Below are positions 1 through 10,724 of a DNA stretch of 27,500 nucleotides, piece after piece. The notes under the pieces were generated by a model. That model was not told where the DNA came from. It saw nothing but the letters and a program-made list of their open reading frames with translations, and did not search any database. Within the stretch, counting starts at the first letter, position 1, and every line of letters starts with the position of its first letter. The position numbers and the translations under genes were made by a program. Source of the DNA: Prorocentrum cordatum (Eukaryota > Sar > Dinophyceae > Prorocentrales > Prorocentraceae); assembly GCA_963575745.1 (NCBI GenBank), contig CAUYUJ010007260.1, positions 1 to 27,500 on the forward strand, written 5' to 3'.

Positions 1-835
<835 letters not shown>

Positions 836-1138
836 CTACGACACTACTACTTCTGCCACTACTGGCACACGTAGTCGTACCAAGACGTAAAAAAATAGTG
901 CGTAATGCGACGTAATAGTAACAATGCTGGAAGTAGTGGCAATAACCCGATATCCGAAGCTTGAAAGTAGCAGTCGCACCGGAAGTGGTAGCCGTATTGA
1001 CATTCGGAATTTGGGGGTGAGTCCGACGTGAAACGGAGACCCCCCCTACCGGGAAATCGATTTCGGTTTTGGGTTTGCGTCGTGCGTGCCGTGCGTGCGT
1101 GCGGGCGAGGCGAAGCTGCGTTGGCGGGCGAAAAGAAA
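836..1138. other. Unique sequence, nothing recognised
   Basis: This is a mixed-composition spacer between the triplet arrays and the minisatellites. I see no coding signature, RNA gene or repeat apart from a few leftover AGT/GTA triplets and a short GTGC-rich patch near 1080-1105. Confidence 0.6.
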
Positions 1139-1405
1139 TCCTCTTGTGGCTGGGCCACGGCCGGACCAAATGAATCTCCTCGGGCGGCCGGAGGCTCGCG
1201 TTGTCCCGCCGGTGTCCCGCTAGTGTCCCGAAATCCTCCTGTGACTGGGCCGCGGCCGGACCAAATGATGCTCCTCCGGAGGCCGGTGGCGCGCGGTGTC
1301 CCGCCGGTGTCCCGCTGGTGTCCCTCTTGTGGCTGGGCCGCGGCCGGACCAAATGATTCTCCTCAGGCGGCTGGTGGCTCGCGGTGTCCCGCCGGTGTCC
1401 CGCGG
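1139..1405. repeat. Three tandem copies of a ~90-bp GC-rich unit
   Basis: Copies start near 1139, 1234 and 1322. Each carries a CTCYTGTGRCTGGGC segment, then GCCGGACCAAATGA, then a GCCGGNGGC segment, and ends in GTGTCCCGCCGGTGTCCCGC. Spacing is about 95 and 88 bases. The unit's GTGTCCCG tail is the same motif that is amplified in the block immediately to the right, so the two repeats probably share an origin. Confidence 0.85.
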
Positions 1406-1790
1406 TGTCCCGCGGTGTCCCGGGGTGTCCCGTGGTGTCCCGTGGTGTCCCGTTGAATGAAATCGATAGTGAGATCGATGCGGCGCCCCGAAGTGTCCCG
1501 TGGTGTCCCAAAAAAGTGAAATCGATAGTGAGATCGACAGGTGTCCCGTGGTGTCTCGTTGAATGAGATCGATAATGAAATCGAAACTGAAATCGATGTG
1601 GTGTCCCGAGGTGTCTCGTGGTGTCCCGCTGAGTGAGATCGACAGTGGGATCGATAATGAGACCCATAGTGAGATCGAGAGGTGTCCCGCGGTGTCCCGT
1701 GGTGTCCCGGTGAGTGCGATCGATAGTGGGATCGGTAGTGAGATCGACAAGTGTCCCGTTGTGCCCCGTTGAGTGAGATTGATTGAGTCA
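1380..1790. repeat. Interleaved GTGTCCCG and GAGATCGATAGT minisatellite
   Basis: Runs of GTGTCCCGYG (period about 10) alternate with runs based on GAGATCGATAGT/GAAATCGATAGT (period about 12). At least five blocks of each type follow one another, for example ATCGAT-type blocks at about 1455-1480, 1518-1540, 1563-1597, 1636-1680 and 1719-1747. Neither phase encodes a plausible protein. Confidence 0.85.
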
Positions 1791-2125
1791 GATGTTGGTT
1801 CCCCCCCTTCTCCCCCCCCCACAACCTCCTCATCACCCGAAGGGTAGTCGCATAGGTATAAGTATAACTGCGCTATTACTTGGTTGGCAATCTTTGTAGA
1901 CGTGCGACCCCGCTCCCCATGTAGAATCCTTTAACATGGGGCTGGGCGGCGGCGGAGTAGGTTTCGGCCCACACCCACGTTCTCTTTGTATAGTATATGC
2001 TCATTACGGTGTACAGCCTTATCCCGCTCGTTCATTTTACACAGGACAAACTAGTCTGCCTCGGGGGGGAAACTCACCCCGCTTATGTTTGTGGGGGAGG
2101 CGTTCACAGATGAATGTGGCATGAA
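1791..2125. other. Unique sequence, nothing recognised
   Basis: Mixed composition with a CT/C-rich patch at 1800-1820. Short open frames exist, but none shows a recognisable domain. No RNA gene is evident. Confidence 0.55.
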
Positions 2126-2139
2126 TGTTAGCAATTGTG

Positions 2140-2425
2140 TCCGAGGCCTGTAGTAGCAATCGTAATACGAGTAGTAGTACCAATCGTAGTAGTAGTCGTA
2201 GTCGCTATCTTAGTTGTAGTTGCCGTAGTAGTACTACTAAGGATTCGAATGGTGGTCGTTGTAGTAATCCTAATAATAATGATACTACTAATAGTAGTAG
2301 AAGTAGTAGTCGTAGTAATATTAGTAAGATTATTATTATTACTAGTAGTAGTAGTAGTAGTGGCAGCTGTAATTGTAGTTGTAGTTGTAGCTGTAATAAT
2401 AGTAGTCGTAGTAGTCGTAGTAGTC

Positions 2426-2473
<48 letters not shown>

Positions 2474-2763
2474 ATAGTAGTAGTAGTAATAATAATAATA
2501 ATAGCAGTGGTAGTAGTAGTACTTATAGTCACCAAAATAAGACTCGTAATAGGAATAGCCGTTGTGGCAGTAGCCGCAAGAGTAATACTGGTAACAATGG
2601 TAGTACTCGAATAAGTAGAACCCGTGGAAGCCGCAGTAGTGGTGTTAGGAGCCATGGTAATACTCGCAGTCGCAACGGTAGTAGCAGAAGTAGTAGTATA
2701 CGTAATAGTAATGATAATAGTGGTCGTAATCGTAGTAGTAGTAGTAGTAATAATAATAATAGC

Positions 2764-2815
<52 letters not shown>
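2140..2815. repeat. Degenerate AGT (GTA/GTC/AAT-interrupted) triplet array
   Basis: Almost every triplet in this block is AGT or a one-base variant (AAT, CGT, TGT, AGC), and pure AGT runs lie at about 2428-2473 and 2765-2814. The pure cores inside a decayed halo suggest repeated expansion and point mutation of one array. The Ser-, Val- and Thr-rich open frames across it are by-products. Confidence 0.92.
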
Positions 2816-2816
<1 letters not shown>

Positions 2817-2999
2817 GCCAGCACGCCTGAAGGATAATGCCCAGCAGGTTCCAGGGCCTGGGCAGGCCACGTGAGTCCATGCCAAATTGTCTACTTGCCA
2901 CTCTCTGTGGTACGGCGGGCCCGCAGCGGCACCCCCCTCGCGTGGCGGCACCTATGGCCTTTGCCTCGGCTCGGCGCATGACTACCTGTGCGCCCAGCC

Positions 3000-3395
3000 A
3001 CCTTGGCTCGCCAATTGGCTTGCCATCTCGGCCTCCTCACGCTCACTTGCGCTCGTTGGCCTCGCTGGCGGTGCTGGGGCAGCCCCGTGTACTGCAGCGT
3101 CGCCGTCAGGCGCCTGGCCATTTTGGCCTGCCATCCTGGCCTCCTCTCGCGCCTTCTTGCGCTTGTAGGCCTGGATGGCGGTACTGGGGTCGCCCCGTGT
3201 GCTGCTATGCCGCCGCCAGCGCCTTACTTTTTGCTGTAGGGACCAGCTGCCCTCGGCCAGGCGCCTGCTGCTGCATGCACGTCAGACCCGCCCTTGGCTT
3301 GTCATCCAGGCCTTGCCTCGCGTCTTCTCGCGCTAGTCGGCCTGGGTGGCGGTACTGGGGTCGCCCCGTGTGCTGCTGTGCCGTTGCTGGCGCTT
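3000..3395. repeat. Degenerate ~105-bp tandem repeat, possibly derived from coding sequence
   Basis: Three related segments lie at about 3003-3110, 3115-3218 and 3291-3393. Each contains a GGCNTGCCATC..GGCCT half and a CTGGCGGTNCTGGGG..GCCCCGTGTNCTGC half. On the minus strand the middle copy reads TRGDPSTAIQAYKRKKAREE, a charged helix-like peptide. The same frame is broken by stops in the other two copies. It may be remains of a repeated exon. Coding status is doubtful. Confidence 0.55.
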
Positions 3396-3567
3396 CACTC
3401 TGGGCCGTTGGTCCAAGTGCCCACAGTGCGAGCGCCTGACGATGCAAGCATGTCAGACCCGCCCTTTCACCCAGAAGAGGTGCGTGCTACATACTGGCAA
3501 TGAGGCAGCCACAAGGACGCCCTTCCGTAGGTGGTTGAGCCGTGGTGATGTGGTGCACGAGACCGCC

Positions 3568-3746
<179 letters not shown>

Positions 3747-3869
3747 GGTCACCCGTCGTCTATGGCCGGCCTGTTTATGGCCGGTCGTTTGGTTGGGTTT
3801 CTATACAGGTGTACGAAAACCCGATATAAACTACGCGTCCTCACACTTGACTTATGGCCGGCACGCTGT

Positions 3870-4465
3870 GAGGAATCCTAAAGAATTCTATAAGAATCTC
3901 CAGGGATTCTCCAGGAAGCCGAAGGAATTCCCAAGGAATCCCAAGGAATTCTCCAGGAATCCCAAGGAATTCCGGAGGAATCCCGAGAAATTCATCAGGA
4001 ATCCTCAGGAATCTCTAAGGAGTCTTGAGGGTTTCTCCAGCAATCCGAAGGAAGGTCCCCCTGGAATCTTAAGGGATTCTTCAGGAAGCTTCAAGGAATC
4101 CGAAGGAATCCTGGGGAATCCGGAAGGAATCTTAAGGAAATCCTCAGGAATCCTTCGGAATCCCTGCGGAATCCTCAGGAAACCTAAGGAATTTTGAATC
4201 CTCAGGAATTCTGAAGGAATCCCAAGGAATTCAACAGGAATCCTAAGGAATCTCAAAGAAATCCGAAGGAATCCTAAGGAATCTGGAAGGAATCCCAAGG
4301 AATTCGGCAGGGATTCTTAGGAAACCTCCAGGAATCTGGAGGAGTCCCCGACGAATCCGAAGGAATCCTTGAGATTCCATATGAATTCACAAGGAATCCA
4401 AAGGAATTCGCAAGGATTCCTTAGGAATTCTGAAAGAATCCTAAGGATTTCTCAAAGAATCGTAC
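3870..4465. repeat. GGAATCC/GGAATTC minisatellite
   Basis: About 600 bases are made of short units built on AAGGAATCC or AAGGAATTC (typically 12-18 bases apart). Divergence between units is heavy. Open frames on both strands (NPKEF- and IPSEF-like peptides) are repeat by-products. Confidence 0.93.
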
Positions 4466-4965
4466 GCGTTTTCCAATAGAAAACTAATAGAACCATTGGT
4501 TTCCAATAGAAAACTAATACAAACTATTGGTTTCCAATAGGAAACTAATTAAAAAAACAATTGGTTTCCAATCGAAAACAAATTACAACCATTGGCTTCC
4601 AATAGAAGACTGATAGAAACAATTTGTTTCCAATCGAGAACTGATTAAAACCATTGGTTCGAACAGAAAACTAATTAAAACCATTGCCTCCCAATAGAAA
4701 ATTAATAAAAAACCATTGGTTCCCAATAGAAAACTAATTAAAACAATTGGTTTCCAATCGAAAGCTAATTAAAACCATTGGTTCCCAATATAGAACTAAT
4801 AAAAGATATTTGTTCCCAATAGAAAACTAATTAAAACCATGGGTTCACAATAGAAAACTAATTAAAACTATAGGTGTTCAATAGAAAACGAAGCCAAACC
4901 ATTGGTTTTCAAGAGAAAACTAATTAAAAACAATTGGTTTCCAATAGAAACAAAGAAACCCAAAC
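4466..4965. repeat. ~33-bp AT-rich tandem array with an internal hairpin
   Basis: About fifteen units of the form CCATTGGTTTCCAATAGAAA followed by ACTAATTAAAA. Each intact unit contains ATTGG-TTT-CCAAT, a 5-bp stem with a 3-base loop, so the array could fold into a series of small hairpins on either strand. It is strikingly AT-rich compared with the rest of the window. Confidence 0.93.
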
Positions 4966-5006
4966 CCAAACCCAAACCCAAACCCAAACCCAAACCTCAC
5001 CGGCCA
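4966..5006. repeat. AAACCC hexamer run (telomere-like)
   Basis: Six to seven tandem AAACCC units directly abut the end of the hairpin array. The unit differs from the plant/dinoflagellate-type telomere repeat AAACCCT by one missing T. It is short and internal, so it is not evidence of a chromosome end. Confidence 0.9.
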
Positions 5007-5022
5007 TAAGTCAGGTGTGACC

Positions 5023-5625
<603 letters not shown>

Positions 5626-6029
5626 AGTAACTGCGGAATATCGAGTGGATCGACAGGAATTCTCTTGCCTTTCGCGAACACCGCCCTGCAGGATAAGGAC
5701 GATCGAAAGATCGACTAACGACAAACATCGGAAGCCGCAAGGCTGCTGGGCTACGGGTTGAGGCCGACCGCGAACGTGTCCTGTCCCTCTCGTCTTCTTG
5801 CTCCTCCTTCTTCCGTGTTCTCCTCCACCTGGCCCTCCACCTGGCCCTCCTCTACCTCCTCCTCTTTCTCTCCTCCTCCGCAATATCATCAGCATACGTA
5901 TCCCTGCCCCTTCTTGGTATATGATCCTACTCAGCCCCGCAGCCGTCCGAAAGCCACCCCATGCCGTGACCCTCCATCCTACGTTTGAAAAACTATCCTG
6001 GCGACCGGCCCAACCATATACTGTTGTGA
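5626..6029. other. Unique sequence with a CTC/TCC-rich patch
   Basis: A palindromic CGATCGAAAGATCG lies at about 5700-5713. Bases 5770-5880 are pyrimidine-rich with CCACCTGGCCCT duplicated at about 5826 and 5838. I see no domain in any frame. Confidence 0.5.
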
Positions 6030-6835
6030 ATATCGCCGTCGTGGGTATCGTCTTCGGTGGATCTATTAATGGGGCCACGAAGAGTGTAAAGGATGTGCTA
6101 AATGGGGCGGGGACGCATGCAGGCGCAGCCATTGGGGCCTTCGGTGACGCTCCATATTGGGCCACGAAACGTGTGTGGGGTGTGCCGCAATGGAGCGGCG
6201 GGAGACTCATGCGAACGTCGCCACTGGGGCCTTCGGTGGAGCTTCCTATGGGGCCACGAAACGTGTGACAGGTGTGCCAAAAATGGGTGCGGGGCAGCCA
6301 CGCGAACGCTGCCACAGGGGCCTTCAGCGGAGCTCCCTATCGGGCCACGAAACGTGTGAGGCATGTGCCAAAAATGGGCGTAGGGCCGCCATGCGAACGC
6401 TGCCACTGGGACCTTCGGGGGAGCTCCATATGGGGCCACGAAACTTGTGGGGGGTGTGCCAAAACAGGTGCGGTGCAGCCATGCGAACGCTCCCTCCGGG
6501 GCCTTCGGTGGAGCTCCATGCGGGGCCACGAAACGTGTGAGGGGTGTGTGCACAAATGGGTGCGGGGCAGCCACGCAAACGCTGCCACTGGAGCCTTCGG
6601 TGGAGCTCCCTATGGGGCCACGAAACGTGTGAGGTGTACGTGTGTGTGTGTGCCAAAACGGGTGCAGGGCCGCCATACAAACGCTGCCACTGGGGTCTCC
6701 GGTGGAGCTCCCTATGAGGCCACGAAGCGTGTGAGGGGCCGCCATGCGAACGCTGCCGCTGGGACCTTCGGTGGAATTCCCACTGAGGCCACGAAACGTG
6801 TGAGATGTGTGCCGACATGGGCGGCGGAGACTAAG
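6030..6835. repeat. 90-bp tandem array, copy A (about 8 units)
   Basis: Units average 90-92 bases and contain GGGGCCTTCGGTGGAGCTCC, TATGGGGCCACGAAACGTGT, GTGCCAAAA and a GCCATGCGAACGCTGCCACT segment. One unit is lengthened by a GTGTGTGTG insertion near 6635-6650 and the next is shortened to about 69. The array opens with GTCGTGGGTATCGTCTTCGG near 6039, a leader that recurs at the start of the larger array at 24245. Indels break every reading frame, so this copy is not coding. Confidence 0.92.
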
Positions 6836-6839
6836 CTGA

Positions 6840-7020
6840 GATCGAACAGGAAGAGGAGGAAGAGGAGGAGAAGGAGGAGAAGGAGAAGGATGAGGAGGAG
6901 AAGGAGGATGCGGAGGAAAAGGACGAGGAGGGGAGGAGGAGGGGAGGAGGAAAGAGTGAGACGCGGGGCGCTGTCTCTTCAAGACGAGGACCCAACAGCA
7001 AAGGATGGTTCGGAAAAACC
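6840..7020. repeat. GAG/AGG tract plus conserved tail of the composite repeat
   Basis: A GAG/AGG purine tract (6848-6960) is followed by a tail reading GCGCTGTCTCTTCAAGACGA, then a GGTTCGGAAAAACC segment ending near 7020. The same order (array, purine tract, CTTCARGACG tail, GGGAAAAAT) is found at 26088-26285. This marks 6030-7020 and 24245-26285 as two copies of one composite element. Confidence 0.8.
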
Positions 7021-7119
7021 AGACACAGTCTACAATTTTCGTTTCAACATGGGCTTTCTGTTGTCGACGCTGCAGAATGCACGGCAGGAGCGGGACGCGG
7101 CGCGCATCCCGAGCGAAAA

Positions 7120-7377
7120 GCCTGAAAGTCGCTCTCGCCTCGGCGCCGCGCTGATTTTTCCAGGGATCTGAATTCCCGCCGTGGCGCGGCGCAGGGTTGT
7201 CGCACGCCGCGTCGTCGATGCGCGAACGGAAGAACATGCAGTTCTCGCCTCGGCGCCGCGCAGGTTGCGCCTGACAGTGGCGCTGCCACCCGGGCGCAGC
7301 GCGTCTTTTTCACTCGCCAATCCCGGGTATATGTGTGTGTATGTGTGCGTCTGTGTGTTGTGTGGGTGTGTTGTGTG

Positions 7378-7410
<33 letters not shown>

Positions 7411-7800
7411 GTGTGTTGTGTGTTGTGTGTTATGTGTTGTGTGTTGTGTGTTGTGTGTTGTGTGTTGTGTGTTGTGTGTGTGGGTGGGGGGGGGGGCAGG
7501 GCTCGCGCGAACGGGCGCCCTGTCGCCCTTGTTACTAAGGCCACGTGCGCATGTCGCTCGGACATGGCGCGGCCCGCGCGGGCGCGGGCCAGGGCTCGTG
7601 CGCCGCCTCGCGCGACGGCGGCAGCGCTCAGCGGGGTCGCGCGAGAGGGTGCCGACCTCGCCCCCGCGCGCCGCACAGCCGGTGAGTTGAAGCTGCGGTG
7701 CTGCGTCGGAGCGGCGCGTGCTTCGTCTTACTTCGGCGCGCCCCTCGGAAGTCTAGTCGCTCCCGCCTCGGCGCGGCGGGCGTAAGAGTTCCCTGGGCCA
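7120..7800. repeat. Scattered CTCGCCTCGGCGCCGCGC repeats around a GT tract
   Basis: The motif CTCGCCTCGGCGCCGCGC occurs at about 7134 and 7245, with a variant near 7762. Each is preceded by GAAAGTCG-, GAAGAACATGCAGTT- or GAAGTCTAGTCG-like sequence. This points to a degenerate GC-rich dispersed repeat with a ~110-base spacing between the first two copies. The core is partly self-complementary (GGCGCC). No protein domain is recognised. Confidence 0.5.
7329..7498. repeat. GT dinucleotide / TGTGTTG heptamer tract ending in poly-G
   Basis: GT repeats pass into a regular TGTGTTG heptamer array (about 7407-7478) and then a run of about ten G. Alternating purine-pyrimidine sequence of this type can adopt Z-form DNA. 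The Cys/Val-only open frames are artefacts. Confidence 0.95.
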
Positions 7801-7936
7801 CGTGTTCGGATCCCAAGACCAGGTGGTGCCACAATTGATTCTGATGTTATGGGAGGGAGGGTGGGAATAGGCGGCGCTCTCCGACTCGCTCGACCTGGCT
7901 GACTTGATACCCACTCATACTGATTTTCCTGATCTC
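7499..7936. other. GC-rich spacer, nothing recognised
   Basis: Very GC-rich sequence (7500-7780) with one degenerate copy of the CGCCTCGGCGC motif, followed by a less GC-rich stretch to 7930. No coding or RNA signature is supported. Confidence 0.5.
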
Positions 7937-7979
7937 CCTCCTCCTCCTCCTCCTCCTCCTCCTGCTCCTGCTCCTGCTT

Positions 7980-8017
<38 letters not shown>

Positions 8018-8130
8018 ACTCCTGCTCCTCCTCCTCCTCCTCCTCCCCCTCCTCCTCCTCCTCCTCCTTCTCCTCCTCGTCCTCGTCCTCCTCCTCCTGC
8101 TCCTGCTCCTCCTGCTGCTCCTGCTAACCC
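7937..8130. repeat. CTC/CTG triplet array
   Basis: CTC triplets flank a core of CTCCTG hexamers (about 7970-8027). The runs of Pro/Ala and, on the other strand, Arg/Ser are simple-repeat translations. Confidence 0.95.
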
Positions 8131-8348
8131 TTCCCCCGCTTCCCTCCCCCCTCTTCCCTGCTCTTCCACGTGCTGCTCGCCGCTGGTGTCCTCTCGGGGG
8201 CGGCCAAGAGGGGGGCGTCGAAGAGGGGGGGGGGGCGCAATTCGTGGCCGGCGTCGTGCGCGCGGCCCAGGGCGGGGGCCAGGGACGCAATGAAATAAGC
8301 AGAGGCGCCGTGAAGTCTGGGGAGATACCACGGTATCATGGCCCCCGC

Positions 8349-8452
8349 GGAGGAGGAGGAGGAGGAGGAGGAGGAGGAGGAGGAGGAGGAGGAGGAGGAG
8401 GAGGAGGAGGAGGAGGAGGATTAGGGGGTGAGGAGTAGGAGGAGGAGGAGGA
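8349..8452. repeat. GAG triplet array
   Basis: An uninterrupted GGA run of about 70 bases (8350-8419), then a few degenerate units. It lies about 220 bases right of the CTC array at 7937-8130, so the pair forms an inverted simple repeat. Confidence 0.95.
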
Positions 8453-8647
8453 TATCCCCCCCTCCCCCCTAGTCATCACCCCCCTCTTTGCCGCCCCCGA
8501 TCCCCCCAGCCACTGGGCAACACAAAAAAAGGCCTGCCGAGGGAGCTGCCGCGGGCCGGCCCGCGCGTCGGACGCGCGCCCGCTCCCGGCACGGGAGGGG
8601 GGACGGGCCCGCAGGGAACCGCCGGCTCCTGGGCCTTTGGGGCACCC

Positions 8648-8830
8648 AGAGGAGGAGGAGGAGGAGGAGGAGAGGAGGAGGAGGAGGAGGAGGAGGAGGA
8701 GAGGGGAGGAGGAGAGGAGGGGAGGAGGAGGAGTAGGGGAGGAGGAGGATTAGAGGAGGAGGAGGAGGAGAGGAGGAGAGGAGGGGAGGAGGAGGGGAGG
8801 GAGGGAGGAGGAGGAGGAGGAGGGGGAGGG
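8648..8830. repeat. GAG/GGGA purine array
   Basis: GAG triplets are repeatedly interrupted by GAGGGG. The strand is essentially all purine over about 180 bases. Confidence 0.95.
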
Positions 8831-8867
8831 GGGTGGGTAAGGCTCGGGGGCGGGCCTCCTCGGTAGG

Positions 8868-8892
8868 CTCAGAAGGCCTCAGGCCTTCTGAG
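8868..8892. repeat. Perfect 25-base palindrome
   Basis: CTCAGAAGGCCT and its exact reverse complement AGGCCTTCTGAG flank a single C. This gives 12 paired bases with a one-base centre. It lies 21 bases before the first piggyBac-like MITE. Confidence 0.9.
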
Positions 8893-8913
8893 AAGCTCTT
8901 CAACAAGCCTCAG

Positions 8914-9071
8914 GTCGGGCCTGTCCCCCTACAGGGGGGGATGGTGGACGAAAACTCAAGAATACCCCCCACACATATACTCCAAAGATGCCCAAAAGTA
9001 GTCAAAACATGGTCCCCGGACTATCTTGTGACTGTCTTTGACTGTGCCCCCTGCAGAGGGGCAGGCCCGAC
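8914..9071. mobile_element. MITE, piggyBac-like family, copy 1
   Basis: A 158-bp element bounded by GTCGGGCCTG at the left and its exact complement CAGGCCCGAC at the right. The inverted repeats extend to about 25 bp with three mismatches (left continues TCCCCCTACAGGGGG). It has no coding capacity. The interior resembles the copy at 9336-9488 (AAGATACCCCC-like and GGACTATNTTGTG segments). No target-site duplication is visible here, so this copy's flanks have mutated or it moved within a larger duplication. Confidence 0.8.
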
Positions 9072-9331
9072 GAAAAAAACACAAGCCTCTCCTCCTGAGC
9101 CCCCGGCGGGCTCCTCTGGAGGACGCCGGGCCTCTGCGGCGCACTGCCGCATCCCCTGCGGGGGCCCGCCCCCTCTTGCTCTTCCCCTCGAGCGCCGCCG
9201 GCCGAGACGGGCTCCTTCTCGATCCGAGCCGCTATTCGCTCGACGGCCCCGGGGGCCCCAGCCGTGGTTTCCTGGACGGCCCCGCGGCCCCAGGGAGGGC
9301 CCCCATCGTTGGGCGCGCGAGATGGGCATGG
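9072..9331. other. GC-rich spacer between the two piggyBac-like MITEs
   Basis: A GC-rich stretch with several short GGGCC/CCCCGGGGG palindromes (for example around 9248-9258). No gene recognised. Confidence 0.4.
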
Positions 9332-9492
9332 TTAAGTCGGGCGTGTCCCCCTACAGGGGGATTCTCGGCGACAAAGGAAAGATACCCCCAAAATGTTCCA
9401 GAATGGCCAACAGGTGCTCAAAAAGCAGTCCCGGGACTATTTGTTGGACTATTGTTGACTAGTCCTCCTGTAGAGAGACGGGCCCGACTTAA
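9332..9492. mobile_element. MITE, piggyBac-like family, copy 2, with TTAA target duplication
   Basis: The 153-bp core (9336-9488) starts GTCGGGCGTGTCCCCCTACA and ends in the near-complement finishing GGGCCCGAC. The terminal inverted repeats are about 27 bp with about five mismatches. TTAA stands immediately outside both ends (9332-9335 and 9489-9492). A TTAA duplication is the hallmark of piggyBac-superfamily transposition, so this is best read as a non-autonomous piggyBac derivative. It encodes nothing. Confidence 0.85.
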
Positions 9493-9517
9493 GGGTATGC
9501 GAAGATTTCAGGAGAGG

Positions 9518-9663
9518 AAAAAACACACACACACAGACACAATTAATCCTCGATTCCTTCGAAAATCTGGGAAGATATGGGAAGTGGGCGGGACGACAGA
9601 CACCCAGAACAGATGGGAAAATATGGGGAATACTTTTATCTGTGTGCATTTGTTTGTGTGTCC
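9518..9663. mobile_element. AC-rich dispersed element, copy 1 (MITE-like)
   Basis: It begins GGAAAAAACACACACACACA and ends TTTGTTTGTGTGTCC, giving loose inverted termini. Between them are GGGAAGATATGGGAA, ACAGACACCCAGAACAGATG and ATCTGTGTGCATTTGTTTG segments. The same order of segments occurs at 20481-20642, so this is a dispersed family. I see no clear target duplication and cannot assign a superfamily. Confidence 0.6.
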
Positions 9664-9689
9664 TGGGGCCCCTTCAAGATCGGACACGA

Positions 9690-9870
9690 TGCTCAGCAAC
9701 GCATGCCGTCGAGGCCGACATCGGCCGCCGTTGGGCAGGCGGCCCCCCTGTCTCAGACCGACGGCGCCCGCAGCGGCGCCGACAGCACGCCCTGCCCGCC
9801 ACGCCAGGAACCGCTGTCGGCCCTGGTGGCCCCCTCTCTGGCCATCGCTCGGACGTCCATTCCCTATGTT
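9690..9870. repeat. Decayed copy of the inverted-repeat element family
   Basis: GCATGCCGTCGAGGCCGACA followed by TCGGCCGCCGTTGGGCAGGC aligns with the interior of the element at 11163-11553 and with the tandem units at 22471-23600. The left inverted end is missing, and the AC-rich element lies where it would be expected. Similarity fades after about 9860. Confidence 0.6.
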
Positions 9871-10091
9871 TTTTTCGGTTTCGTGCGTGGTTTTTCCTCC
9901 AAATGATCAAGGATGCTCCTCGATGGCCCTCCCCGAAGGAGAAGTGCACACGTCCGAGCGATGCCAAGCTCTTTCCGCGCACGCGCACTTCGATCGCACC
10001 CGCGAGCGACCCCGAGGAGCGGCGGCAGACCTCGGGCCCGGGAAGCTCCGCCCGCCCCCGGGCGCGCCGCTCCCCCGCCGGGCCGCCCGCC
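9871..10091. other. Spacer, nothing recognised
   Basis: A GC-rich stretch without a supported gene. The long open frames here continue into the CTC array and are compositional. Confidence 0.4.
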
Positions 10092-10499
10092 GCCCGCCGC
10101 CCCGCTCCCCCCCCCCCCCCCAGTCCCCGCCCGCCCGCCGGCCCGCCCCCCTCCCCCCCGTCCCCCGCCTCGCCGTCCTCCTCTCCTCCTCCTCCGTCCT
10201 CTTCCTCCTCCTTTCCTCTCTCCTCCTCCTCCTCTCCTCCTCCTCCTCCTCCTCCTCCTCCCTCCTCCTCCTCCTCCTCACCTCCTCTCCTCCTCCTCCT
10301 CCTCTCCTCCTCCTCCTCCTCCTCCTCCTCTCTCCTCCTTCCTCACTCCTCCTGCTCCTCTTCCCCCCCTCTTCCCCCCCCCCCCCCTTTTCCCCACCTC
10401 CCTCTCCTCCTCCTCCTCCTCTCCTCCTCCTCTCCTCCTCCTCCTCCTCCTCCTCCTCCTCCTCCTCCTCCTCCTCCTCATCCTCTCTCCTCCTCCTCT

Positions 10500-10534
<35 letters not shown>

Positions 10535-10535
10535 A
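10092..10535. repeat. CTC/C-rich polypyrimidine tract
   Basis: About 440 bases with almost no purine on the plus strand after 10170. CCTCCT triplets are mixed with C runs. The Pro/Ser/Leu open frames on the plus strand and the Glu/Arg/Gly frames on the minus strand are compositional. Confidence 0.95.
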
Positions 10536-10724
10536 GGGCTCACCACGCCGCCTCGCGGCGGGCGCTCGCCGGCCCGCCCTCGCCCCCGCGACGGCCCCGC
10601 GGACGGCGCCCGGCCCCTGGCCCCGCGGCGCGCTTCCCGCCCGCGCCCCGCCTCTTCGCCCCTCGGAGGCCATGGGGAGGCGTGGCCGGCGGCGCGCGGC
10701 GCGCGCGGCCGGAGAAAGAACCCA

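Noticed and set aside
3113-3127. GCCATTTTGGC resembling part of the dinoflagellate spliced leader
   Set aside because: Only 11 bases match, the following CTCAAG is absent, and the neighbouring repeat units show it to be a variant of a GGCTTGCCATC-type unit.
4966-5006. Chromosome end
   Set aside because: The AAACCC run is only about 40 bases, lacks the expected T, and is flanked on both sides by other repeats.
7181-7785. Cys/Val-rich proteins over the GT tract
   Set aside because: Translation of a GT/TGTGTTG simple repeat; not biological.
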